Origin: Sulfopaludibacter sp963835555
GTDB lineage: Bacteria; Acidobacteriota; Terriglobia; Bryobacterales; Bryobacteraceae
NCBI GenBank assembly: GCA_963835555.1
Contig: CAWIGC010000008.1
Coordinates: forward strand, 124,001 to 188,000
Direction of reading: 5' to 3'
Length of the DNA: 64,000 bases
This document shows positions 34,817 to 44,205 of the stretch, piece by piece. The notes beneath the pieces were generated by a model. That model ran no database searches, was not told where the DNA came from, and saw only the letters and a program-made list of their open reading frames with translations. Made by a program: the position numbers and the translations under genes. Numbering within the stretch: the first letter of the stretch is position 1; each line of letters opens with the position of its first letter.

Positions 34817-37744
34817 ATGTTTCTCCGTTTCGCCTCTCTTTGTGGCTTAGTGTATCTGTTGGCCGTCTCCGCGCCCGCGCAGACGAAGCGACCCCTGAAT
34901 CATCACGATTACGATGGCTGGCGGGCCATCGCCGGCCAGCACCTGTCCCCCGACGGAAAGTTTCTGGCCTATGCGGTGTTTCCGGAGGAGGGCGATGGCG
35001 AGGTGATCGTCCGCAGCCTGGTGACCGGGAAGGAGACGCGCTACCCGGCGGGCGCGCGGCCCGCTCCGGCCACTGCTTCCGAAGAGGCTCCGGCGGCCGA
35101 GGCGCGCGGCGCTACCATCCTTTTCTCTTCCGACAGCCGGACGGTGGTGTTTTCCACTTTCCCCGCGAAAGCCGACACGGACAAGGCGAAAAAGGATAAG
35201 AAGCCGGCCGGCCAGATGCCCAAGGACGGCATGGTGATCGTGGACCTGGCCAGCCGGACAGGCCACACCCGTGGCGCGCGTGAAGCGATTCGCGATGCCC
35301 GAAAATGCCGCTGGCTACCTGGCGTATCTGCGCGAGGCTCCCGAGGGATCCGACGCCGGCGCAACGGGCGCCGCCACGCGGCAATGGCGATAGCCGACCA
35401 GCAGGGCGGACGGGGAGGTCGCGGCGGCGCCGGTGGAGGCGCGGGACGCGGCGCGCGCCCCGAGTTCGGCACCGACCTGGTGCTCCGCAACCTGGGCGAT
35501 TCCACCGAGCGCAGCTTTCCCGACGTGGTGGAGTTCTCGTTCACCGAACGATGGCAGGCAGCTGGTCTACGCCGTCTCGGCGCACGACAGTTCTAAGAAT
35601 GGCGTCTTCGCCGCGCGTCCGGGTTCGTCCGATGCGCCTGCCGCGCTGCTGGCCGGCAAGGGCAAGTACCTCAAGCTGACCTGGGATGAGAAGCAGACGC
35701 GAACTCGCCTTCCTGAGCGACCGCGACGATGCCGGCGCCAAGCAGCCCAAGTGGAAGCTCTACCGGTGGGACCGCCAGTCGCCTGCCGCGGCGGAACTGG
35801 TCTCGGACGCCACGCCCGGGCTTCCGCCGGAATTCGCGATCAGCGATAAGGGCAACCTGAGTTTCTCCAAGGACGGCACGCGGCTCTTCTTCGGCGTGCG
35901 CCGCCGGCCCCGAGAAGAAGCCCGATGCGCCGCCGATGCCTCCGCCGACGACAAGGCCGTGGTGGACCTGTGGTCGTACAAGGACGACTACATCCAGCCC
36001 ATTCAGAAGGTGCGGGCCGCGCGCGACCGCGACCGCACCTTCACGGCTGCCTACCTGATTCCCGAGCACAAGCTGGTGCAACTCGCCGACGCCGAACTCG
36101 AGACGCGTGACGCCTTCGGAGAACGCCGCAGTGGGTGCTGGGCACCGACGATCGCGCGTACCGCCGGCATGCAGGATTACGACGAACGGTACAGCGACGC
36201 CTACCTGGTGGACGGCGCTACCGGCGCGCGCAAGCTGATCTCGACGAAGAGCGCGCGGACAGCTGAGCTTGGTCGCCCTCCGGCCGCTATCTGCTGTCCT
36301 TCGACGGCAAGGATTGGAACACCATCTCGGTGCCCGACGGCAAGACGGTCAACCTGACGGCCAACCTGCCGGTGAAATTCTGGAACGAAGAGACCGACAC
36401 GCCGAGCACCCCGGGCGCTTACGGCCAGGCGGGCTGGACGAAGGACGGCAAGAGCGGTGCTGCTCTACGACCAGTACGACATCTGGCGGGTGGCGCCGGA
36501 CGGCTCCGGCGCGAAGAACATCACCGCCGGATACGGCCGGGCGCACAATCTGCGATTGCGCTAGTGCGCACCGAGACCGATCCGCGCGACCGCTGGATCG
36601 ATCCGTCGAAGCCCCTGCTGCTGCAGGCCGAGAACCTGAAGACGTGGGAAAGCGGCTTCTTCCGCGGCTCCCTGGAAGGCGGCGAGCCGAAGCAACTGGT
36701 GATGGCCGACAAGAGTTTCTCGCGCGCCGGTGAAGGCCAAGGATGCCGACGTCTACCTGCTGACCGAGCAGACCTTCAACGAGTTTCCCGACCTGCGTGA
36801 CCACCGACGGCAGCTTCAAGGAACTGCGCAAGGTGAGCGACGCCAATCCGCAGAAGGCGCAGCTGCTACTGGGGAACCGGCGAGGTGGTGCAGTTCAAGA
36901 ACGCCGACGGCGTGCCGCTGACGGCGGCGCTCTACAAGCCGGAGAACTTCGATCCGCACGAAGAAGTACCCGATGATGGTGTACATCTACGAGAAGCTGA
37001 CCCAGAACGTGAATCACTTCGTGAATCCGGCGCCCGGCCACTCCATCAACATGAGCTACTACGTCAGCAACGGGTACCTGGTGCTGACGCCGGACATCGT
37101 CTACACCGTGGGCTATCCGGGCCAGAGCGCGCTCAAGTGCGTGCTGCCGGCGATGCAGGCGGTGGTGGACAAGGGTATCGTGGACGAAAAGGCCATCGGC
37201 ATTCAGGGCCACAGTTGGGGCGGCTACCAGATCGCCTACATGGTGACGCAGACCAACCGGTTCCGCGCCGTGGCAGCGGGCGCGCCGGTGGCCGACATGA
37301 TCAGCGCGTACGACGGCATCCGCTGGGGCACCGGCATTCCGCGCCAGTTCCAATACGAGCGGACGCAGAGCCGCATCGGCGGATCGATCTGGCAGTACCC
37401 CACGCGCTTCATCGAGAACTCGCCGATCTTCTGGGCGGACCGCGTGCAGACGCCGGTCATGATTCTGCAGAACGACGGCGGACGACGCGGTGCCGTGGTA
37501 TCAGGGCATCGAGTACTTCCTGGCGTTGCGCCGCCTGGGCAAGGAAGTCTACCTGTTCAACTACAACGGCGAGCCGCACGGCATTCGCAAACGGCCCAAC
37601 CAGAAGGATTACACGATCCGCATGCAGCAGTACTTCGATCACTATCTGAAGGGCGCGCCGGCGCCCGATTGGATGGAGAAGGGCGTGCCGTATCTGGAGC
37701 GCGACAAGACCGAGTTACAGCACCTCACTGGCGGCCAGCAGTAG
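34817..37744 (+). CDS. Secreted S9 prolyl-oligopeptidase family peptidase (many frameshifts)
   Basis: The protein would have about 970 residues: signal peptide (1-21), WD40-like propeller and a C-terminal alpha/beta hydrolase with the nucleophile GHSWGG (near 37215), Asp in DDAVPW (near 37490) and His in GEPHGIR (near 37575). The frame changes about 18 times, near 35261, 35385, 35544, 35700, 35910, 35945, 36107, 36128, 36168, 36261, 36270, 36456, 36556, 36724, 36798, 36870, 36961 and 37485. Most are +1, and family sequence continues right across each. This fits poor base calling rather than decay. Confidence 0.82.
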
Positions 37745-38228
37745 CGGCTTCCAGTTGCTTATCGAGCTTGTCGAGCGCGGCTTCCAGAGCATCGCGCTTG
37801 GCCTGCTCGGTGCGGAGCTGAGACTCGGCGTCGATCTGCTTGGATTGCGCATCCTGCAACTGCGGGGTCCAGTTTTCCATGTCCTTCTTTAAGTTGGCGA
37901 TCATGTTCGGAAGGCGGGCCTTTTGGGTCGCGATCCTGCGTGCGGTTCAGTTCGTCCTGGAGGCCTGAATCTGGTCGGCATCGTTCTTAAAGCGTTGCTG
38001 AATGCCGGCGAGTTGGTTTCGGGCCTGGTCCGCCCGCTGGGTGGCGCGGGTCATGGCGGCGTCGGAGAGTTGCAGGCGGTAGAGCAGAATTTGCGTGCGC
38101 TGCATGGAGAGCGTGGTGGTTGCGAGGTCCTGGCGTAGTTGGCGCACTTCGTTCAGGAGTTGGACATCGGTGGAAGGCTGCGCCTGCATCCAGGCAGCGC
38201 AGCAAAGGAGGGCCGGCAGCAGCTTCAT
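37725..38228 (-). CDS. Small secreted coiled-coil protein, copy 2 (compensating frameshifts)
   Basis: The 167-residue protein has a signal peptide (1-16) and a long helical region with the QLLNEVRQLRQDL and QRTQILLYRLQLSDAA stretches, then a coiled-coil end (KQIDAESQLRTEQAKRDAL). It is a tandem paralogue of the gene at 38252-38752. A pair of compensating indels near 37966 and 37935 breaks the middle; start and stop are in the same frame. It overlaps the S9 peptidase gene end by 20 bases. A CATAAT box lies 6 bases before ATG. No function is known. Confidence 0.65.
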
Positions 38229-38234
38229 CTCTGC

Positions 38235-38240
38235 ATTATG
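38235..38240 (-). promoter_or_regulatory. Leaderless-type -10 box of coiled-coil copy 2
   Basis: CATAAT followed by GCAGAG and ATG; the same GCAGAG-ATG context is kept in the other copy. Confidence 0.4.
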
Positions 38241-38251
38241 AAGATGCCGCA

Positions 38252-38752
38252 TCACTGGCGCACGGTCGCGGCTTGCAGTTCCTTGTCCAGCTTGATCAGC
38301 GCGGCTTCCAGATCGTCGCGTTTGGCCTGCTCGGCGCGGAGTTGCGATTGAGTTTCGATTTGCCGGGTCTGGGCGTCCTGCTCGTCGGGGGCCCAGCTCT
38401 CCAACTCCCTCTTGAGCTGCGCCACGATTTCCGGGAGGCTTTCTTTTTGCGCCGGCTCCGGCGGCAGGTTCAGTCGAGACTCCAGGTTTTGAATCTGGTC
38501 GGCCCTGTTCTTGTGGCGTTGTTGAACGGCGATCAGGCGCGCGCTCGCCTGATCTGCGCGTTGAGTAGCGCGCGCCAGCGCTGCGTCCGCCAATTGCAGG
38601 CGGTAGAGCAGAATCTGCGTCCGCTGGACTGCAAGCCTGGTTCCTGCCAGGTCCTGGCGCAGTTGGCGCACTTCGTTCAGTAGTTGGACATCGGTGGAAG
38701 GCTGCGCCTGCATCCAGGCGGCGCAGCAAAGGAAGAGCAGCATCGGTTTCAT
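38252..38752 (-). CDS. Small secreted coiled-coil protein, copy 1
   Basis: The 166-residue protein has a signal peptide (1-16, ends AWMQAQ) and is otherwise nearly all helix with heptad-like spacing (residues 22-90 and 115-160). It shares about two thirds of its residues with the next gene downstream, including an almost identical N-terminus, which shows a recent tandem duplication. No cysteine ligand or enzyme motif is visible beyond the signal region. It may form a periplasmic scaffold; this is a guess from shape only. Confidence 0.7.
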   Translation of the reverse strand: MKPMLLFLCCAAWMQAQPSTDVQLLNEVRQLRQDLAGTRLAVQRTQILLYRLQLADAALARATQRADQASARLIAVQQRHKNRADQIQNLESRLNLPPEPAQKESLPEIVAQLKRELESWAPDEQDAQTRQIETQSQLRAEQAKRDDLEAALIKLDKELQAATVRQ

Positions 38753-38758
38753 CTCTGC

Positions 38759-38764
38759 AGTATA
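38759..38764 (-). promoter_or_regulatory. Leaderless-type -10 box of coiled-coil copy 1
   Basis: TATACT ends 6 bases before the ATG at 38752; the divergent hemD box lies 24 bases away. Confidence 0.5.
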
Positions 38765-38787
38765 AAGTACTTTTCCATTTTGGGCGC

Positions 38788-38793
38788 TAAAAT
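38788..38793 (+). promoter_or_regulatory. Leaderless-type -10 box of hemD
   Basis: TAAAAT ends 5 bases before the ATG at 38799. Confidence 0.5.
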
Positions 38794-38798
38794 CAGGA

Positions 38799-39599
38799 AT
38801 GGCATTTACAGGAATGCGCGTTCTGGCGCTGGAGAGCCGCCGCGCGGTGGAAATGGCGGAACTGATTCGCCGGCAGGGCGGCGAGCCGTTTGTGGCGCCG
38901 TCCATGCGGGAGGTTGCCATCGAAGAGCACGCCGGCGTGTTTCGGTTTGCCGAACGGCTGTTCGCCTCCGAGTTCCAGATGATGATCCTGCTGACCGGGG
39001 TAGGCACGCGCCAACTGAATCGCGTGCTGGCGGCGCGCTACGGAGAGACGGCATTCGCCGGTGCGCTGCGTAGAATCGCGGTGGTGGCGCGCGGGCCCAA
39101 GCCGGTCGCCGCGCTACGTGAGTTGGGCGTGACGCCCGCGGTGGTGGCTCCGGAGCCGAATACCTGGCGCGAACTGCTGCAGGCGATCGAAGGACGCTCC
39201 GAGCGACGCATGGCGCTGCAGGAATACGGGCGGAGCAACCCGGAACTGCTGGAGGCCCTGCGCGCCCGCGGAGGCGAGGTGGCCGTGGTGCGCGTCTACC
39301 AATATGGCCTGCCGGAGAATGCCGAACCCCTGCGCGAGGCGGCGCGCCGCTTGGCAGCGGGCGAGTTTCAGGTGGCGCTGTTTACGACCGCCGTGCAGAT
39401 CGTGCATCTGGCGCAAATGGCGCGGGAGCAGGGGATCGAAGACGCGATGCTCCACGCGCTGCGGCAGTGTTTGACCGGCTCCATCGGCCCCACCACCAGC
39501 GAGGCGCTGGAAGAATTCGGCATCCAACCCACGCTGGAACCGAGCCATCCGAAGATGGGGATTCTGGTGAAGGAAGCGGCGGAGCGCGCGCACGGCTAA
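38799..39599 (+). CDS. hemD: Uroporphyrinogen-III synthase
   Basis: The 266-residue protein has the two-lobed HemD fold: EMAELIRRQGGEPFVAPSM, then LLTGVGTRQL in the first lobe and VYQYGLPEN, FTTAVQIVHL and SIGPTTSEALEEFG in the second. It cyclises hydroxymethylbilane to uroporphyrinogen III for heme, siroheme and cobalamin. No other heme gene is adjacent. The ATP synthase operon starts 9 bases after its stop, so the genes may be cotranscribed. Confidence 0.88.
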   Translation: MAFTGMRVLALESRRAVEMAELIRRQGGEPFVAPSMREVAIEEHAGVFRFAERLFASEFQMMILLTGVGTRQLNRVLAARYGETAFAGALRRIAVVARGPKPVAALRELGVTPAVVAPEPNTWRELLQAIEGRSERRMALQEYGRSNPELLEALRARGGEVAVVRVYQYGLPENAEPLREAARRLAAGEFQVALFTTAVQIVHLAQMAREQGIEDAMLHALRQCLTGSIGPTTSEALEEFGIQPTLEPSHPKMGILVKEAAERAHG

Positions 39600-39608
39600 A
39601 CTATAGCT

Positions 39609-39833
39609 GTGGCGCGACGCAACAAAAACATGCTGGTCCAGGTGGAGGAGTATGCGGCGCTCGCCCTCATGCTGCCCATTGCGACGTTCGTGGGATACGG
39701 AATCGGATACCTGCTGGACAGGCTGTTCGGCACCAGCTTCCTGAAGATTGTATTCCTGGTGCTGGGCATCGCTTCCGGATTCGTGCAGATCATCCGGCAG
39801 TTGAGCCGGGATTCGCGCGATGACGGAGCTTGA
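39609..39833 (+). CDS. atpZ: AtpZ/AtpI family F0F1 ATP synthase accessory protein
   Basis: The 74-residue protein has two membrane helices (about 16-35 and 42-62) with GYGIGYLLDRLFG between them, the AtpZ/AtpI hallmark. It helps c-ring assembly or magnesium transport in other bacteria. The start is GTG without a ribosome site; a TAAACT hexamer that overlaps the hemD stop lies 6 bases upstream. It overlaps the next gene by 14 bases. Confidence 0.85.
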   Translation: MARRNKNMLVQVEEYAALALMLPIATFVGYGIGYLLDRLFGTSFLKIVFLVLGIASGFVQIIRQLSRDSRDDGA

Positions 39834-40191
39834 GGTCGGGCGCGCGCTGGCGCGCATCCGCAAGCTCATCGGCGCACTCAGCCTGGGCGGTGCGGTGGCG
39901 GCGTTCGCGTGGCGCGGATGGCCGGCGGGTGGCGGCTTTGCTTTGGGCGCGCTGGTTTCCTGGCTCAACTTCCGCTGGCTGCACCAGACCGTGGAGGGGC
40001 TGGCGGGGAAAGGCGTACCCAAGCGCCTGGCGTGGACTGCCGGGATGCGGTATCTACTTTTGGGTGGCGCCGCCTATGTTATATTGAGGTTTTCCAAAAT
40101 CGACCGGGTAGCCGCACTTTCGGGTCTCTTTGTGACAGCCGCGGCGGTGATTGTGGAAATGATTTTCGAGTTGCGGAATGCACGGAACTGA
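39820..40191 (+). CDS. atpI: ATP synthase subunit I (AtpI)
   Basis: The 123-residue protein has four membrane helices with the ATP_synt_I pattern (GGGFALGALVSWLNFRWL and a C-terminal AALSGLFVTAAAVI). AtpI assists assembly of the c-ring. It overlaps the genes on both sides by 14 bases, so the F0 genes are translationally coupled. Confidence 0.82.
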   Translation: MTELEVGRALARIRKLIGALSLGGAVAAFAWRGWPAGGGFALGALVSWLNFRWLHQTVEGLAGKGVPKRLAWTAGMRYLLLGGAAYVILRFSKIDRVAALSGLFVTAAAVIVEMIFELRNARN

Positions 40192-40909
40192 ACTCTGGCT
40201 CACTAAACTATTTAACGATCGCCTGGCCTCGCTGGGTAATTTCTTTCTGGGCTTGGTTAACATGCCTCCCCAGGCGCGGCCGTGGGTGAACCACATCACC
40301 ATGCAGGTGCTGGTGGCGTTCCTCATTATTGTGATCTTTGCGTTGCTGCGGCCGCGGCTGTCCGCCGATCGTCCCGGCAAATTCCAGCATACTTTCGAGC
40401 TGATCTACGACTTCGTACGTGGCCAGGCGGACGAACAGGTGGGTCACGAAGCCCACCGCTACCTCGCTTTTTTTGGGACGATCTTCATATTTGTTCTATT
40501 CATGAACCTGATTGGCGTGGTCCCCGGTTTCGAATCGCCCACCATGAGCGCTCCGGTGCCCCTGGGCTGCGCCCTGGCCACCTTCTGCTATTACAACGTG
40601 GTGGGTGTGCAGGCCAACGGACTTCTCAGATACCTGGGCCATTTCGTGGGACCCATTCCGGCAATGGCGCCGTTGATGATACCCATCGAGATTGTCAGCC
40701 ACCTGGCGCGCCCGCTTTCGCTCACCCTCCGTCTCTTCGCCAACATGTATGCGGGCGAGCAGGTGACCATGACCTTTCTGAGCCTGACTTACTTTCTGGT
40801 GCCGGCGATCTTTATGGGGTTACACGTATTTGTAGCCCTGCTGCAGGCTTATATCTTTATGCTGCTGACCATGCTGTATGTGGCCGGCTCTACCGCGCAC
40901 GAACACTAA
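40178..40909 (+). CDS. atpB: F0F1 ATP synthase subunit a
   Basis: The 243-residue membrane protein is a typical subunit a. The essential arginine lies in SLTLRLFANMYAGE, and the last helices carry FVALLQAYIFMLLTMLYV with the conserved Gln. It forms the ion half-channels against the c-ring. The gene order atpZ-atpI-atpB-atpE is normal, but the F1 genes do not follow. Confidence 0.96.
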   Translation: MHGTELWLTKLFNDRLASLGNFFLGLVNMPPQARPWVNHITMQVLVAFLIIVIFALLRPRLSADRPGKFQHTFELIYDFVRGQADEQVGHEAHRYLAFFGTIFIFVLFMNLIGVVPGFESPTMSAPVPLGCALATFCYYNVVGVQANGLLRYLGHFVGPIPAMAPLMIPIEIVSHLARPLSLTLRLFANMYAGEQVTMTFLSLTYFLVPAIFMGLHVFVALLQAYIFMLLTMLYVAGSTAHEH

Positions 40910-40999
40910 TACCGGCTTTATGCCGCTCCTTCAGCGTGAGCCCGGCTGCAAGAGGATGACGGGAACCACCTCCTGGGAGCGATTTCTAAGGAGAGTACG

Positions 41000-41311
41000 A
41001 TGACCAAGAAAGTAATGATTCTGTTGTTCCTGTTGCTGGCCGCCTGCACGCTGCTGAGCGCGCAGACTCCGGCCACCGGCGGGGGCGGAGCGGTCACTTG
41101 GCCGATTCCGGTTTCGCGAGGCCTTTCCATGGCATTCGCATCGGGCCTTTGCGGCTTGGCGCAAGCCAAGGCTATAGCGGCCTCGGTGGAAGGCATGGCC
41201 CGCAATCCGGGGGCTTCCGCGGCAATCCGTTTTGCACTTATTTTGGGCTTGATCCTGATCGAGTCACTGGCGCTTTACACCATGGTTATCGCCATTGTGT
41301 TCATGAGCTAA
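41000..41311 (+). CDS. atpE: F0F1 ATP synthase subunit c with N-terminal signal-like extension
   Basis: The 103-residue protein is longer than the usual 70-80 residues because it has a cleavable-looking hydrophobic extension (1-21, LLSAQ). The hairpin has GMARNPGA in the loop and the ion-binding Glu88 in the second helix. Gln55, Ser89 and Tyr93 are also at the positions that bind sodium in Na+-type rings, but the threonine after the serine is Leu. A GGAG ribosome site lies 7 bases before ATG. A terminator follows directly. Confidence 0.93.
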   Translation: MTKKVMILLFLLLAACTLLSAQTPATGGGGAVTWPIPVSRGLSMAFASGLCGLAQAKAIAASVEGMARNPGASAAIRFALILGLILIESLALYTMVIAIVFMS

Positions 41312-41320
41312 CTGCCCGGA

Positions 41321-41346
41321 GGGCAGGCTCATAAGGCCTGCCCTTT
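41321..41346 (+). terminator. Rho-independent terminator after atpE
   Basis: A perfect 8-base stem (GGGCAGGC/GCCTGCCC) with a 7-base loop is followed by TTT. It closes the hemD-atpE transcription unit. Confidence 0.75.
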
Positions 41347-41424
41347 CCTGCCTCGAACTTCCGCACCGTACCACCGGACCCCGAAGTCTAGTACCTTTGC
41401 CTGCCGATTGTTTGAGACGGTCTA

Positions 41425-41453
41425 TTGACCCCAGCCCAGCTACCCTTTAGCAT
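41425..41453 (+). promoter_or_regulatory. Promoter of the PilZ gene
   Basis: TTGACC (41425-41430) and TAGCAT (41448-41453) have ideal 17-base spacing. The ATG at 41466 lies 12 bases after the -10 box, so the leader would be about 6 bases. Confidence 0.65.
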
Positions 41454-41465
41454 TTAGTAACATTC

Positions 41466-41786
41466 ATGGAACAGCGAAGAACCAGGCGTTTCACACTCCA
41501 GCTTCCGCTCTCGATCACACGCGCTGGCGCTGAAAAAGTGGCCCTGATCGGCCTGACGAACAACATCAGTTCCAGCGGCGTGCTATTCACGACGGAACGC
41601 GAGCCCGACTTGGGCGGTCCCATAGAGTATGTGATCACTCTGAACTCCGACGGATCTCAGTCCGTAAACCTGCGCTGCATCGGTAAGGTGCTGCGCGCCG
41701 AGCGCGCATCCCGAAGCGCGGATATCTCAACGGGTTACCAGATCGCTGCCACTCTGGAGCGTTACGAGTTCATTCGCGACCGTTAG
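41466..41786 (+). CDS. PilZ-domain protein (c-di-GMP receptor candidate)
   Basis: The 106-residue protein is a single PilZ domain. The RxxxR motif (RRTRRF, residues 4-9) and the NxSxxG motif (NISSSG, about 34-39) are both present, so it should bind cyclic di-GMP. There is no output domain, which suggests that it acts by protein contact. It is transcribed alone from a clear promoter. Confidence 0.85.
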   Translation: MEQRRTRRFTLQLPLSITRAGAEKVALIGLTNNISSSGVLFTTEREPDLGGPIEYVITLNSDGSQSVNLRCIGKVLRAERASRSADISTGYQIAATLERYEFIRDR

Positions 41787-41870
41787 GATCGGACTTTGCG
41801 CTCTTCTTTGTCCCCGGCATCCGGCGGGCCTTATCCGTGCTAAAGTAGCAAAGAAAAGGCGAAGAAGCGC

Positions 41871-44204
41871 ATGGACCTTTCGCTCGGATTCCCCGAATTT
41901 ACCCAGGAACTTTCCGTCTCCTCGAACCCGTCGCTGGAAGCGGTGGTTTCGCGGTTTCGATCCCTCCACCAGCAGGCTGATTCTCCGGTGCGCGCCATCC
42001 ATCACCAGGCGGCCACCGAAGGCTCGTTCACCGAGATGCCGGAGGCGGTGGATACCCGTCTTCGAAAAGCGCTGGAGGCGCGCGGCATTACCCGGCTCTA
42101 CACCCATCAGGCCGACGCATTCGAACAGATCGCCGCCGGAAATAACGTCACCATAGTTACGCCGACCGCCAGCGGTAAGACCTGGTGCTACAACCTGCCG
42201 GTATTGAACCTGCTGTTGAGCGATGTGGGAGCGCGCGCCATGTACCTGTTTCCCACCAAGGCGCTGGCCGAAGATCAGCTTCACGAATTCAACGCCGCGG
42301 TGGAAGAAATGGGCTCGGACATTAAGGCTTTCACCTACGACGGCGATACCCCGCAGGACGCGCGCAAGGCCATCCGCCAGCGGGCTAACGTGGTCCTGAC
42401 AAATCCGGACATGCTGCATTCCGGAATCCTGCCGCACCACACCAAGTGGGCCCGCTATTTCGAAAATCTGCGCTACGTGGTGATCGATGAGCTGCACTAT
42501 TATCGCGGCGTTTACGGCAGCCACCTGGCCAACCTGCTGCGGCGGCTGGCGCGCATCTGCGAGTTTTACGGATCGCGGCCGCAGTTCATTTGCTGCTCTG
42601 CGACCATCGCCAATCCGCGCGAACTGGCCGAGGCGCTCACCGGCAAGAGCAGCGAACTGGTGGAAAGGAACGGCGCGCCGCGCGGGGAAAAGTATTTCAT
42701 CTTTTACAATCCACCGGTGGTCAACCGGCAACTCGGCATCCGGCGCAGCTACATCAACGAGACCCGGCGGGTGGCGCTGGAATTCATCGAACGCAATCTG
42801 CAAACGCTGGTGTTCGCCAACAATCGCCTGGCCACGGAGGTGCTGGTCACCTATCTGAAAGACGCCTGCGACCGCAAGCCGATCCCCAGCGAAACCGTGC
42901 GCGGGTATCGCGGCGGATATCTTCCGCGCGAACGCCGCGAGATCGAGCGGCGTCTGCGCGAAGGGCAGATTCGCGCCGTGGTGGCGACCAACGCGCTCGA
43001 GTTGGGCATCGATATCGGGTCGCTGGATGCGGTGGTCATGGCGGGGTATCCGGGCACGATCGCCTCCACCTGGCAGCGCGCCGGGCGCGCGGGGCGGCGC
43101 AAAGGGACTTCCGCAAGCGTGCTGGTGGCTTCGAGCGCGCCCCTGGACCAGTACATCATCGAGCATCCCGACTATTTCTTCGACCGTTCGCCGGAGCACG
43201 CCTATATCAATCCCGACAACCTGGAGATTCTGCTGGCGCACTTGAAATGCGCGGCCTTCGAACTGCCCCTCCGCGAGGGGGAGAAGTTCGGGGCGCACGA
43301 CCTGACCGAGATCTGCCACTTCCTGGAAGAGACCGGCTTCCTGCATCGCAGCGGCGGCGCCTGGCACTGGACCAGCGACACGTACCCGGCGGACGCCACC
43401 AGCCTGCGCTCGGTGACCAGCGATAACTTCGTGGTGATCGATATTACCGGCGAAGCCAACGTCATTGCCGACGTTTCTTTTCCCACCGCCCTCACCACCC
43501 TGCATGAAAAGGCCATCTACCTGCACGAAGCCCGCCAGTATCACGTGGAACGCTTCGATTACGACCAGCGCAAAGCCTACGTCAAAAGCGTGGATTGCGA
43601 CTATTACACCGATGCCATCGATTACACCCAGGTGCAGGTGCTCCAGGAAGCCGAGGGCGAAGCCGTAGCCGGCGCCCGCCGCGCGCATGGCGATGTGCGG
43701 GTGAACCGGCAGATCGTGGGCTTTAAGAAGATCAAGTTCTACACCATGGAAAACGTCGGGGCCGGAAAGCTCAATATGCCGGGACAGGAAATGCACACCA
43801 CCTCGTTCTGGCTGCATTTTCCAGCGCCATTTCTGGCCGGTCTGGGCGACTATACCCCCACGGAGCGGCAAAGCGGCATCAGCGGCTTGGGAAACGCTCT
43901 GCGCACGGTGGCATCGCTGCTTTTGATGTGCGATCCGCGCGATTTGGGAGTGGCGCTGAGCGAAGATGTGGAGGGCGTGCAAGTGTTCGAGCCGAACCTG
44001 TACCTGTATGACGCTTACCCCGGCGGCGTAGGCCTGAGCGCGCCTCTGTTCCGCCTGGCGCCGCGACTGCTGCAACACACGGCCGAACTGCTGCGAGCCT
44101 GCGCCTGCGATGCCGGGTGCCCCTCCTGCGTGGGTCCGGTGGGCGAGGTGGGGGAGCGCGGAAAAGAAGTAGCGCTCAGAATCTTGCTGGCTTTGGCGGC
44201 GTAG
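41871..44204 (+). CDS. MrfA-like DEAD/DEAH helicase with C-terminal zinc domain (DUF1998)
   Basis: The 777-residue protein is a superfamily 2 helicase: Walker A TPTASGKT (about 101-108), DELH box, SATIANP motif III, and a helicase C domain with QRAGRAGRR. The C-terminal DUF1998 domain ends with four cysteines in RACACDAGCPSC, the zinc cluster of MrfA. MrfA repairs mitomycin C crosslinks and related lesions in Bacillus. A GAAGAAG ribosome site precedes ATG. No MrfB exonuclease partner is adjacent. Confidence 0.93.
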   Translation: MDLSLGFPEFTQELSVSSNPSLEAVVSRFRSLHQQADSPVRAIHHQAATEGSFTEMPEAVDTRLRKALEARGITRLYTHQADAFEQIAAGNNVTIVTPTASGKTWCYNLPVLNLLLSDVGARAMYLFPTKALAEDQLHEFNAAVEEMGSDIKAFTYDGDTPQDARKAIRQRANVVLTNPDMLHSGILPHHTKWARYFENLRYVVIDELHYYRGVYGSHLANLLRRLARICEFYGSRPQFICCSATIANPRELAEALTGKSSELVERNGAPRGEKYFIFYNPPVVNRQLGIRRSYINETRRVALEFIERNLQTLVFANNRLATEVLVTYLKDACDRKPIPSETVRGYRGGYLPRERREIERRLREGQIRAVVATNALELGIDIGSLDAVVMAGYPGTIASTWQRAGRAGRRKGTSASVLVASSAPLDQYIIEHPDYFFDRSPEHAYINPDNLEILLAHLKCAAFELPLREGEKFGAHDLTEICHFLEETGFLHRSGGAWHWTSDTYPADATSLRSVTSDNFVVIDITGEANVIADVSFPTALTTLHEKAIYLHEARQYHVERFDYDQRKAYVKSVDCDYYTDAIDYTQVQVLQEAEGEAVAGARRAHGDVRVNRQIVGFKKIKFYTMENVGAGKLNMPGQEMHTTSFWLHFPAPFLAGLGDYTPTERQSGISGLGNALRTVASLLLMCDPRDLGVALSEDVEGVQVFEPNLYLYDAYPGGVGLSAPLFRLAPRLLQHTAELLRACACDAGCPSCVGPVGEVGERGKEVALRILLALAA

Positions 44205-44205
44205 G

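Noticed and set aside
35250..37500. Programmed ribosomal frameshifting in the S9 peptidase gene
   Set aside because: There are far too many sites, without a common slippery sequence or following structure.
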